The translations under genes were made by a program, and so were the position numbers. A stretch of DNA of 9,283 nt from Methanomicrobiales archaeon (GTDB lineage: Archaea > Halobacteriota > Methanomicrobia > Methanomicrobiales > JACTUA01), in the NCBI GenBank assembly GCA_028678905.1, contig JAJRCO010000380.1, forward strand, positions 1 through 9,283, read 5' to 3'. How positions within the stretch are numbered: position 1 is the first letter of the stretch; each line of letters begins with the position of its first letter. The notes beneath the pieces are model-generated. The model saw only the letters and a list, made by a program, of their open reading frames with translations, had not been told where the DNA came from and did no database searches. Shown here one piece after another: positions 1-6,078 of this stretch.

Positions 1-50
1 GCCTCCATCTGGACACCGCACGCTTCCAGCCGCTTTTCTACCTCGAACAT
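1..50 (-). CDS. 5' end of an unidentified divergent gene (partial)
   Basis: An ATG at 50-48 on the minus strand opens a frame that runs off the left edge after 16 full codons. The residues read MFEVEKRLEACGVQME, an amphipathic, charged start typical of a soluble protein. An in-frame stop at 80-78 lies upstream and no other start codon lies between, so this ATG is the only usable start. No Shine-Dalgarno sequence precedes it, but a TATA-like box (core TATAT, 84-80) sits about 32 nt upstream, which would give a leader of only a few bases. Sixteen residues are too few to name the family. A place next to cobT makes a cobamide-related role possible, but nothing in the sequence shows it. Confidence 0.5.
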   Translation of the reverse strand, partial: MFEVEKRLEACGVQME

Positions 51-61
51 GATGGTAGTAA

Positions 62-69
62 TTTTTAAT
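62..69 (+). promoter_or_regulatory. TATA-like box of cobT
   Basis: TTTTTAAT is centred about 28 nt before the ATG at 94. That places the transcription start at or just before the start codon, so the message would be leaderless or nearly so. This supports starting cobT at 94 rather than at the ATGs at 49 and 52, which lie upstream of this box. Confidence 0.4.
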
Positions 70-78
70 GCCCGCCTT

Positions 79-86
79 CATATAGA
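79..86 (-). promoter_or_regulatory. TATA-like box of the divergent minus-strand gene
   Basis: Read on the minus strand this is TCTATATG, centred about 32 nt before the ATG at 50. With the usual archaeal spacing of about 25 nt from TATA box to transcription start, the RNA would begin near position 57. The box lies inside the region between the cobT TATA box and the cobT start codon. Confidence 0.35.
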
Positions 87-93
87 GATCGCT

Positions 94-1104
94 ATGGCTT
101 TCCGCTGCGATATCCCCCCTGTTTCTTTCTCCCGCCCCGTATTTTCGGTTGTACTGGGTAACACTATCCTGTCCACGGTTCCGGGTATCTCGGGGGCAGG
201 GGGAACGCCGGAAAAGACCCTGCTCACTCCCAACCTGGACTCCGAGCTGGTCCTGAACGGGACGATCCGTAGCCTGCCCATCAAACCCAACACCCCCACC
301 GGGTGCCCCACCCCGGCTACCATCACCCGGGCGATGATGGAACTGACCGGGCTGACCCCGCTGTTCGTCAACGCCGGACTGGCCCATCCTCCGGTAATTC
401 CCTGTCTGGATGTCTATGGTGAGCCGGGGAGAGACCCCCGAACCGAAGATGCGGTTCCCTGTGCACAGGAGCTCTTTACGAGGGGTGTGTGGACCGGCAA
501 GTACCTCTCCCGCTGCGGGGATCTCCTCGTGTTGGGGGAATGTGTACCCGGGGGAACCACCACTGCCCTATGCGTGCTGCGCTCTCTGGGGTACGAAGCC
601 CGGGTGAGCTCCAGTTTTGTCCGCAATCCGCTGGGCCTGAAAGAGCAGGTCTGTGAGGCGGTGATAGCCCGGATCGCCTCCACCTCAATCGAGGGACCGC
701 TGGATGTCGTCCGCTGTGGGGGCGATCCCATGCTCGCGGTCGCGCCGGGCATTGTGCAGGGATTTTCAGGCTCCTGTATCCTTGCGGGGGGCACTCAGAT
801 GCTCGCGGTGGCGGCCGTGCTCGATGCGATGCAGGCCGCACTCCCCCCCGTGGCCACCACCAGCTACGTACAACAGGATACCAGCGCGAATTTCGAACAG
901 ACTGCCCGTGATATCGGGGTGGAGACCTACTATGTCGACCCCGATTTCGGCGAATTGGGGCATGCGGGTCTGGCCCGGTACTGTATCGGTGAAGTGAAGG
1001 AGGGTATGGGTGCGGGTGGGTCGATGATTCTTGCCGGGATGCTCGGTTTCGACGCCGCGGCCATCAAGGAGCACATATTCCGAGTCGTTCAGTCTTACCG
1101 CTGA
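94..1104 (+). CDS. cobT: CobT-like nicotinate-nucleotide-dependent phosphoribosyltransferase
   Basis: 336 residues from the chosen ATG. The protein belongs to the archaeal/cyanobacterial CobT class, which transfers ribose phosphate from nicotinate mononucleotide to the lower-ligand base (5,6-dimethylbenzimidazole or another base) to give the alpha-ribotide for the cobamide nucleotide loop. Visible landmarks: the TPEKTLLTP stretch (38-46), PTGCPTPATITRA (68-80), the glycine loop GECVPGGTTTA (148-158), GGDPM (209-213), LAGGTQMLAV (230-239) and the C-terminal KEGMGAGG (302-309); Glu303 is the best candidate for the catalytic acid by analogy with bacterial CobT. No signal peptide or membrane span, so cytosolic. 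ATGs at 49 and 52 would add 14-15 residues unlike the family N-terminus and overlap the divergent gene, so ATG 94 is preferred. There is no clear Shine-Dalgarno sequence. The family assignment is firm; the base used is unknown. Confidence 0.88.
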   Translation: MAFRCDIPPVSFSRPVFSVVLGNTILSTVPGISGAGGTPEKTLLTPNLDSELVLNGTIRSLPIKPNTPTGCPTPATITRAMMELTGLTPLFVNAGLAHPPVIPCLDVYGEPGRDPRTEDAVPCAQELFTRGVWTGKYLSRCGDLLVLGECVPGGTTTALCVLRSLGYEARVSSSFVRNPLGLKEQVCEAVIARIASTSIEGPLDVVRCGGDPMLAVAPGIVQGFSGSCILAGGTQMLAVAAVLDAMQAALPPVATTSYVQQDTSANFEQTARDIGVETYYVDPDFGELGHAGLARYCIGEVKEGMGAGGSMILAGMLGFDAAAIKEHIFRVVQSYR

Positions 1105-1110
1105 CAAAGG

Positions 1111-1118
1111 GATAATAG
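1111..1118 (+). promoter_or_regulatory. TATA-like box before guaA
   Basis: GATAATAG sits in the 37-base gap between cobT and guaA, centred about 28 nt before the guaA ATG. No Shine-Dalgarno sequence lies between it and the ATG. This fits a separate, leaderless start for the guaA operon, although read-through from cobT is also possible. Confidence 0.3.
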
Positions 1119-1141
1119 CGGCGTACGTCCCATAGCTACTA

Positions 1142-1696
1142 ATGCAACCCCTGTACGTGGTCAACAACTACGGTCAGTTCAACCACTTGATCGCACGTGC
1201 CCTGCGCGATCTCGGCATACCGGGGATGCTGATATCCAACGAGACATCACCCCAGGATGTCGCCCGTAATTGTCGCGGAATCATCCTGGGAGGAGGGCCG
1301 GCCATGGAACGGTCCGGGCAGAGCGCCCGGTATCTGGACCTTGGTCTTCCCGTGCTCGGAATCTGCCTGGGGATCCAGGTGATCGCCCTGGCCCGGGGAG
1401 GAACCGTGCGCCCGGGAAAGGCCGGAGGATATGGCCTGGTGGAGGTCCAGATCGATGAACACAACGAGATACTGGCAGGCTATCCGGAGCACATCCGGGT
1501 ATGGGCTTCCCACGCCGATGAGGTAGAGCATCCGCCAAAGGGGTACACGGTGCTCGCCCACTCCACGATCAGCAGCGTGGAGGCGATCGCCCAGGAGAGG
1601 GACCACATCTACGGCGTGCAGTGGCATCCCGAGGTCAGCCACACCGAGAACGGCCGCCTGGTATTCGAGAATTTCAGCCGGATATGTCAGAGCTAG
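1142..1696 (+). CDS. guaA: GMP synthase glutaminase subunit (GuaA subunit A)
   Basis: 184 residues, the full size of the archaeal stand-alone subunit. It is a class I glutamine amidotransferase: it hydrolyses glutamine and passes ammonia to the separate PP-ATPase subunit, which turns XMP into GMP. The N-terminal strand YVVNNYGQFNHLIARAL (5-21), the oxyanion-hole loop GGGP (50-53), the nucleophile elbow GICLG with Cys75, and WHPE with His162 and Glu164 supply a complete triad. The partner subunit is not in this window. No frameshift or missing residue is seen. The gene ends inside the start of the next gene (13-base overlap), so guaA, the cysteine-cluster gene and traB-like are probably co-transcribed. 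No Shine-Dalgarno sequence precedes the ATG; a TATA-like box about 28 nt upstream suggests a leaderless message. Confidence 0.93.
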   Translation: MQPLYVVNNYGQFNHLIARALRDLGIPGMLISNETSPQDVARNCRGIILGGGPAMERSGQSARYLDLGLPVLGICLGIQVIALARGGTVRPGKAGGYGLVEVQIDEHNEILAGYPEHIRVWASHADEVEHPPKGYTVLAHSTISSVEAIAQERDHIYGVQWHPEVSHTENGRLVFENFSRICQS

Positions 1697-2217
1697 AGAC
1701 GATCGCATCGCGGATCCGCGACATCGGGTTCCAGTGCCAGCGTTGTGGGGGGTGCTGCCGAGGCAGAGATATGGAGGTGATGATATATCCCGCCGAAGTG
1801 AGGGCTCTGGCCCTGCAGAGCGGGCTCTCCTGGGAAGAAGTGGCGGAACCCTATCCTGAACAGATCACCCTTCCTTCCGGAACTATCTGTACTTTTGAAT
1901 GGGCTATCCGTAAACGGGAAGGAAGATGTATATTTCTGGAAGACGGTTGCTGCCGCGTGTATTCCTGCAGACCCTGGATCTGCCGCACTTTTCCGTTTGC
2001 CCTTTCCGGAAAGAGACTCCTTCGGGAAGAGTGCCCTGGATTGGGAAGGGAGACCGGGGAGTCGGAAGCCCTCGCTCTGGCCCAGAATCTTATCTCCCGG
2101 CGCGAGATCGAGAGGGGGGAGGAAGACCAGGTGCGACACTATGCCCGATCGCTGAACCGAGTGCAGGGATCCTACATCCTCATCGATGGAGAGGGAGTGA
2201 GAGTCCTTGACCCCTGA
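1684..2217 (+). CDS. YkgJ-family cysteine-cluster protein (CxxCxxCC, putative Zn/Fe-binding)
   Basis: 177 residues from the ATG at 1684, which overlaps the end of guaA by 13 bases. An in-frame ATG at 1621 is rejected because its 21 added residues read the guaA WHPE region out of frame and resemble no protein. The N-terminal motif C18-x2-C21-GG-C24-C25 and the later Cys82, C89-C90, C95, C100 and C117, together with the CRPWICRTFPF stretch (95-105), are the hallmark of the CxxCxxCC/UPF0153 family, thought to bind zinc or iron. The biochemical role of the family is not established. No membrane span, so probably cytosolic. Overlap with both neighbours points to translational coupling, but a functional tie to GMP synthesis is not evident. 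The ribosome binding site is weak. Confidence 0.85.
   Translation: MSELETIASRIRDIGFQCQRCGGCCRGRDMEVMIYPAEVRALALQSGLSWEEVAEPYPEQITLPSGTICTFEWAIRKREGRCIFLEDGCCRVYSCRPWICRTFPFALSGKRLLREECPGLGRETGESEALALAQNLISRREIERGEEDQVRHYARSLNRVQGSYILIDGEGVRVLDP
2194..2200 (+). promoter_or_regulatory. Ribosome binding site fixing the TTG start of traB-like
   Basis: GGAGTGA lies inside the 3' end of the cysteine-cluster gene, six bases before TTG at 2207. The traB-like frame has a stop codon at 2198-2200, so TTG 2207 is the first possible start, and this site supports it. Confidence 0.5.
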
Positions 2218-3418
2218 GATACGCATCGTGGGGACCGCCCATGTCTCCCAGAAGAGTGTGGAGGAGGTCCGGGCAGCCATTGAAGAATTCAAACCAACCA
2301 TCGTAGCGGTGGAGCTGGACGAACCTCGCTACCAGGCTCTGAAAGAGCAGGAAATGACGCCGGAAATCTCTGAAGTGATCCGTACCGGCAACTTTACCCA
2401 GATGCTCGTGCAGTGGATCCTTGCCTACCTCCAGCGTCGCATCGGGATGGATGTGGGGGTGGAACCCGGCGCGGACATGAAGGCCGCCATCGAGGTGGCA
2501 GAGCGGGAACACCTTCCCATTGCTCTCGTCGATCGTGATATCCGCATCACCCTCTCCCGTTTCTGGAAAGGAATGGGGCTGCGCGAAAAGCTCCGGCTTC
2601 TCTACGCACTCGCCCTTTCTCTGGTATCCGGCGGCGAGGAATCCATCGATGTGGATGCCCTCACTCAGCAGGACGTGGTGACTGCTGCTATCGAAGAGTT
2701 CCGGAAATTTTCCCCCCGGGGTGCTCAGGCGCTCATTGACGAGCGGGACGCCTACATCGCGAGCCGCCTCATCCAGCTGGGTGCCAGCCACGAACGCGTA
2801 CTCGCAGTGATTGGTGCAGGGCACGTGAGCGGCGTACGAACCTACCTGGAGACCCCATCCCGTATTCCCCCACTCTCTACCCTGTCCGCAGCGCCGGTTT
2901 CACGCCCCTGGGGAAAGATCTTCGGGGTGGTGGTGCTGGCCCTTTTTCTCCTCCTCATCCTCGCCCTTGCCTTTTCCGGCCTGGGTTTCGAGACCCTCCT
3001 CCAGGCATTTCTCTACTGGATTGTGATTCATGGTGTCCTTTCCGCCGGTTGTGCCCTCCTTGCGGGTGGCCATCCACTCTCTGCACTCACCGCGTTCTCG
3101 GTCTCCTGGCTCACCGCACTGAACCCCCTGATCGCGGCCGGATGGTTCGCTGCGATTCCCGAGGCAAAGATCCGAAAACCCACCCCCGCGGATTTCCGGG
3201 CCATTGTCCAGGCAGAGGACTTCGCCCAGATGCGGAAGATTCCGCTCTTTCGGGTGGTACTGGTGGCTGCGGTTACCAATGTGGGAAGCACCGTTGCCAC
3301 CTTCGCCTACTACCTGACCGTCCTTCCCCTGCTGCACATCGACCCCGCGGTAGTGCTGGTACAGGGGTTTTCTAACCTCTGGAACTGGCTGATAGGGCTC
3401 TCTGGCGCCATCCTGTAG
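2207..3418 (+). CDS. TraB-domain membrane protein (archaeal TraB/PrgY-like)
   Basis: 403 residues starting at TTG, with an 11-base overlap with the preceding gene. Residues 1-215 form the TraB domain: the N-terminal GTAHVS motif (9-14), VAVELDEPRY (33-42, with Glu36 and Arg41) and the second GAGHVSGV motif (203-210). These paired GxxH and E-x4-R signatures are shared with the TraB/GumN/TIKI group, in which some members are proposed metalloproteases. The C-terminal half is hydrophobic, with likely membrane segments near 238-260, 265-287, 291-316, 348-374 and 379-400, and the typical family stretch from HPLSALTAF to the KIRKPT block (289-326). The TraB domain is expected on one face of the membrane; which face is not shown. 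Bacterial TraB/PrgY acts in pheromone shutdown, a role with no obvious archaeal counterpart, so only the family is named. It is probably the last gene of the guaA operon. Confidence 0.85.
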   Translation: MTPEIRIVGTAHVSQKSVEEVRAAIEEFKPTIVAVELDEPRYQALKEQEMTPEISEVIRTGNFTQMLVQWILAYLQRRIGMDVGVEPGADMKAAIEVAEREHLPIALVDRDIRITLSRFWKGMGLREKLRLLYALALSLVSGGEESIDVDALTQQDVVTAAIEEFRKFSPRGAQALIDERDAYIASRLIQLGASHERVLAVIGAGHVSGVRTYLETPSRIPPLSTLSAAPVSRPWGKIFGVVVLALFLLLILALAFSGLGFETLLQAFLYWIVIHGVLSAGCALLAGGHPLSALTAFSVSWLTALNPLIAAGWFAAIPEAKIRKPTPADFRAIVQAEDFAQMRKIPLFRVVLVAAVTNVGSTVATFAYYLTVLPLLHIDPAVVLVQGFSNLWNWLIGLSGAIL

Positions 3419-3425
3419 GCGCAAC

Positions 3426-3433
3426 GCATATAC
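3426..3433 (+). promoter_or_regulatory. TATA-like box of the nitroreductase gene
   Basis: GCATATAC is centred about 27 nt before the ATG at 3457, which would start the transcript at or next to the initiation codon. The GGTGG just before the ATG touches it and is too close to act as a Shine-Dalgarno sequence, so a leaderless message is the better reading. Confidence 0.4.
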
Positions 3434-3456
3434 CCTGGGGGACAGAAATACGGTGG

Positions 3457-3975
3457 ATGAATATTGGTATTACTGTGATCAAGTCCCGGCGCAGTGTCCG
3501 ATCCTACCGGGAGACCCTGATTCCTGAAGAGATCATCCGCGACAGTCTCGATTGCGCAGCCTCGGCCCCTACCGCCCGAAACGCGCAACCCTGGCTCATC
3601 GGAATCATCAGGGAGAAGGAGACGCTCCAAAAGCTTGGGGCACTCGCGGATAACGGAAAATTTATCTCCCAGGCTCCGCTGTGTTTCGCCTTGTTCGGAA
3701 GGCGGGAGGAAAAATACTATCTGGAGGACTGCTCTGCCGCCACCACCCAGCTGATCCTGGGTCTCTGGGCACATGGGGTGGGATCCTGCTGGGTGGCCGA
3801 AGACAAGAAAGGGTACGCAGAGGAGGTGCGGACACTCCTAGGCGTTCCTCCGGACTATACCCTCGTGTCCCTGATTCCGGCCGGATACCCGGTCGATGTA
3901 CCAACGGTGCAGAAAAAACCACGGGAAGAGATTCTTTTTTCCGAACGATTCGTGAGCAAGAACACTAAAAAATAG
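3457..3975 (+). CDS. Nitroreductase-family FMN oxidoreductase
   Basis: 172 residues, at the short end for this family. The N-terminal SRRSVRSY block (10-17) is the FMN phosphate-binding arginine cluster, SAPTARNAQPW (36-46) is the second flavin-binding segment, and the LGLWAHGVGSCWV region, PAGYPVD and the basic C-terminal KKPREEILFSERF complete the fold. Members work as homodimers with FMN and reduce varied substrates with NAD(P)H or, in methanogens, possibly F420-linked or ferredoxin-linked donors. The true substrate cannot be read from sequence. Cytosolic, with no signal peptide. It follows the traB-like gene by 38 bases but has its own TATA-like box, so it is likely a separate unit. Its stop codon forms part of a small hairpin. 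Confidence 0.88.
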   Translation: MNIGITVIKSRRSVRSYRETLIPEEIIRDSLDCAASAPTARNAQPWLIGIIREKETLQKLGALADNGKFISQAPLCFALFGRREEKYYLEDCSAATTQLILGLWAHGVGSCWVAEDKKGYAEEVRTLLGVPPDYTLVSLIPAGYPVDVPTVQKKPREEILFSERFVSKNTKK

Positions 3976-3991
3976 GGGAGGAGCACCCCTA
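3973..3991 (+). terminator. Possible terminator hairpin after nitroreductase
   Basis: TAGGGG (3973-3978) pairs perfectly with CCCCTA (3986-3991) around a 7-base loop, and pyrimidine-rich DNA with several T clusters follows. The stem overlaps the nitroreductase stop codon. It is short, so this is a tentative call. The spacer up to the rhodanese gene (3976-4146) otherwise holds a direct repeat, a TATA box and a doubtful 18-codon frame. Confidence 0.3.
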
Positions 3992-4087
3992 GTCTCCGTT
4001 CTTTCCTTGTTCAAATACTTCTATTTTATCGCCCAGAGATGTCTTAAAGGGGGGCTGGTGAGGGAAGAAAATCCCATGATACACATC

Positions 4088-4108
4088 CCGGGTTTCCTGA
4101 TCCGGGTT
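4088..4108 (+). repeat. Direct repeat upstream of the rhodanese promoter
   Basis: CCGGGTT occurs at 4088-4094 and again at 4102-4108, 14 bases start to start, ending four bases before the rhodanese TATA region. Paired 7-mers just upstream of an archaeal core promoter can be regulator half-sites, but the repeat is short and may be chance. Confidence 0.3.
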
Positions 4109-4112
4109 CACC

Positions 4113-4120
4113 TTTTATAC
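4113..4120 (+). promoter_or_regulatory. TATA box of the rhodanese gene
   Basis: TTTTATAC is centred about 30 nt before the ATG at 4147. The expected transcription start is near 4141, leaving a leader of about six bases with no room for a Shine-Dalgarno sequence. Confidence 0.5.
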
Positions 4121-4146
4121 CTCTGTCCATAAAGTCAGACTGATAT

Positions 4147-4497
4147 ATGACCGAACAGGTATCCCGCGAATGCTCTCCGAAGGAACTGGAACAGATTCTG
4201 AAGAATCACCGCGAAGGATCGAGCTGCATTATTCTGGATGTCCGCACACCGGAGGAATATTCTTCGGGCTGCCTCGCCCGGGCCGAGAACATCAATTTTT
4301 CAGATCCTGGCTTCAGAAACACCCTGGAGAGATTGGATAAAACGCGGACCTACGTTGTCTACTGCCGGCACGGAGTCCGCGCCTCACGTGTTCTACGTAT
4401 GATGGCCGACCTGGGATTCCACGAGGTGTACAGTTTGCAGGGAGGGATCGAGCGGTGGAGGGAATCGGGTCTTCCGGTGGAAAGACCCTCTTCCTGA
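4147..4497 (+). CDS. Single-domain rhodanese-like sulfurtransferase
   Basis: 116 residues, one rhodanese domain. The CDC25-like opening ILDVRTPEEYSSGCL (29-43), the active-site loop CRHGVRAS with catalytic Cys73 and a glycine plus Arg78 in the expected CxxGxR pattern, and the closing LQGGIERWRESGLPV (97-111) are all present, so it should be catalytically competent in carrying persulfide sulfur. The donor and acceptor are unknown; in archaea such proteins may serve thiocofactor, tRNA-thiolation or cyanide/sulfide handling. No signal peptide is seen, so cytosolic. It stands alone between spacers of 171 and 150 bases, with a good TATA box upstream, and looks monocistronic. The ATG is fixed by the TATA spacing and by the first domain strand. 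Confidence 0.9.
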   Translation: MTEQVSRECSPKELEQILKNHREGSSCIILDVRTPEEYSSGCLARAENINFSDPGFRNTLERLDKTRTYVVYCRHGVRASRVLRMMADLGFHEVYSLQGGIERWRESGLPVERPSS

Positions 4498-4647
4498 ACG
4501 GTTAATCGGCCTCGGCTCAAAAAAATGTGATACACTGTCTTATGCTACAGAGAGACCATTTTCCACAATACGGGGTAACTCATTCATTATTTTCGGCAGC
4601 TGATTTCCAGTAACTGTTAACACCTTCCCCTTCAACCTAGCTATAAG

Positions 4648-5934
4648 ATGAATCGGCCGATACTCCAGGTAGCACTCGATCTTCTCGAACTGAAACGGGC
4701 CGTGCAGATCGGGAACGAAGCCCTGCAGGGAGGCGCGGACTGGATCGAAGCGGGGACCCCGCTCATCAAGAGTGAAGGTATCCATGCGGTGTCCGAACTG
4801 CGAAAACGATTTCCCGATCGGGTAATCGTAGCCGACATGAAGGTAGCCGACACCGGCACCACAGAAGTGGAGATGGCGGCAAAGGCGGGCGCATCGGTCG
4901 TCTGCGTTCTCGGCGAGGCTGACGATACGGTGATCCGGGAAGCGGTGCGCGCCGGACGTCTCTACGGGGTGCAGATCATGGCCGATCTGATCAATTCCCG
5001 GAATCCGGTGGAGCGGGCCCATGAACTGGAGCGGCTGGAAGTGGACTATCTCTGTGCCCACACCGGGATCGACCAGCAGATGGTGGGGATGCGGTCCCTC
5101 GATCTCCTCACCCGCCTTTCTGGAAAGGTGAATGTACCCCTGGCGATTGCAGGAGGGCTGGATGCGGAAGAGGCGGCGGCCGCGGTGATCCGGGGTGCCC
5201 ATATCGTCATTATTGGGGGATCCATAGTCCGATCCGCCGATGTGACTGCTTCTACCCGGAAAATACGGGAGGCGATCGATCATCCGGCCGAAACCCGGAA
5301 AATGGACCGGAACCTGGAAGATCAGATCCGCCATCTCCTGCTCCAGGTCTCCACCCCCAACCTCTCCGATGCCATGCACCGGAAGGGAGCCATGTCCGGC
5401 ATCGTCTCCATCTGCGGCAACGTAAAGATGGTGGGAAAAGCGGTGACAGTACAGACCTTTGCCGGCGACTGGGCAAAACCGGTGGAGGCGATCGATGTCG
5501 CCTCCGCCGGCGATGTGATCGCAATCTACAACGATGCGGGAGTGACCGTGGCGCCCTGGGGGGAGCTCGCCACTTTAAGCTGCATCAACAAGGGGCTCAG
5601 CGGCGTGGTGATCGATGGGGCGGTGCGGGACGTGGACGATATCAGGAAGCTCGGCTATCCCGTGTTTGCCCGTGCGACCGTACCCAACGCCGGCGAACCC
5701 AAAGGTTTCGGTGAGATCAACGCGGAGATCACCTGCTGCGGCCAGGTGGTCCGCCCGCGGGACTGGATCGTTGGGGACGAAAACGGTGTGGTGGTAATCC
5801 CTGCAGAAAGAGCGTACGAAGTGGCCCGCAGGGCACTAGAAGTGAAAAAAGGTGAGGAACGGATCCGTGAAGAGATACGCAGAGGAGGAACCCTCTCGGA
5901 GGTCTGCGAGCTCCAAAAATGGGAGAAACATTAG
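4648..5934 (+). CDS. hxlA: Bifunctional hexulose-6-phosphate synthase / RraA-like fusion protein
   Basis: 428 residues. Residues 1-212 are an orotidine-decarboxylase-superfamily barrel of the hexulose-6-phosphate synthase type: Asp11 in ALD, Glu34 in EAGTP, the D63-x-K65-x2-D68 catalytic set, His138, and phosphate-binding AGG (168-170) and IGGS (189-192). In methanogens this enzyme is thought to work in the reverse ribulose-monophosphate direction, turning fructose 6-phosphate (via hexulose 6-phosphate) into ribulose 5-phosphate plus formaldehyde. Residues about 222-400 are an RraA/class II pyruvate aldolase-like domain with WGELAT (304-309) and VIDGAVRDVDD (321-331); Glu306-x20-Arg327-Asp328 matches the acidic-x20-RD metal and substrate motif of the aldolase members. 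A charged helical tail (about 400-428) follows. No Shine-Dalgarno sequence precedes the ATG; the 150-base spacer upstream holds only a weak TATA-like ATTATTTT at 4586-4593. The phosphohexuloisomerase gene is not in this window. Confidence 0.92.
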   Translation: MNRPILQVALDLLELKRAVQIGNEALQGGADWIEAGTPLIKSEGIHAVSELRKRFPDRVIVADMKVADTGTTEVEMAAKAGASVVCVLGEADDTVIREAVRAGRLYGVQIMADLINSRNPVERAHELERLEVDYLCAHTGIDQQMVGMRSLDLLTRLSGKVNVPLAIAGGLDAEEAAAAVIRGAHIVIIGGSIVRSADVTASTRKIREAIDHPAETRKMDRNLEDQIRHLLLQVSTPNLSDAMHRKGAMSGIVSICGNVKMVGKAVTVQTFAGDWAKPVEAIDVASAGDVIAIYNDAGVTVAPWGELATLSCINKGLSGVVIDGAVRDVDDIRKLGYPVFARATVPNAGEPKGFGEINAEITCCGQVVRPRDWIVGDENGVVVIPAERAYEVARRALEVKKGEERIREEIRRGGTLSEVCELQKWEKH

Positions 5935-6030
5935 GATAGTACAATACCATACCATTCCGTTTTGGCACTACCGGGTCAGGATAATGCATTCGTTTCTGTG
6001 CCGACCAAAAGAATATAGGATGTGATCTGA

Positions 6031-6059
6031 AAAAGGAGTCCTTGCGAGGTTCTCCTTTT
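6031..6059. terminator. Two-way terminator hairpin between convergent genes
   Basis: AAAAGGAG (6031-6038) pairs perfectly with CTCCTTTT (6052-6059); inside, CCT (6040-6042) pairs with AGG (6047-6049) around TGCG. The 3' arm ends in a T run on either strand, so the hairpin can serve both the hxlA-rraA fusion gene (stop at 5934, 97 bases upstream) and the ACT gene arriving from the right (stop at 6079). The rest of the spacer 5935-6078 holds nothing else that I can support. Confidence 0.55.
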
Positions 6060-6078
6060 ACCATGGATAGAAAAGAGA

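Noticed and set aside
49..93. Upstream ATGs at 49 and 52 as the cobT start
   Set aside because: They lie before the TATA-like box, overlap the divergent start codon and add residues that do not resemble the family N-terminus.
1108..1132. GGGA/TCCC hairpin between cobT and guaA as a terminator
   Set aside because: Only four base pairs with a long loop and no T run; the TATA-like reading of the same bases is more useful.
1621..1683. Upstream ATG as start of the cysteine-cluster gene
   Set aside because: The 21 extra residues are an out-of-frame reading of the conserved guaA C-terminus; the family motif begins soon after the ATG at 1684.
4575..4615. GTAACT repeated at 4575 and 4610 upstream of the fusion gene
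   Set aside because: Six-base repeat 35 bp apart with no symmetry or promoter relation; likely chance.
4540..5379. 279-codon minus-strand reading frame
   Set aside because: It is antisense to the hexulose-6-phosphate synthase half; its translation is rich in His, Gly and Pro with no recognisable domain, as expected of a shadow in GC-rich DNA.
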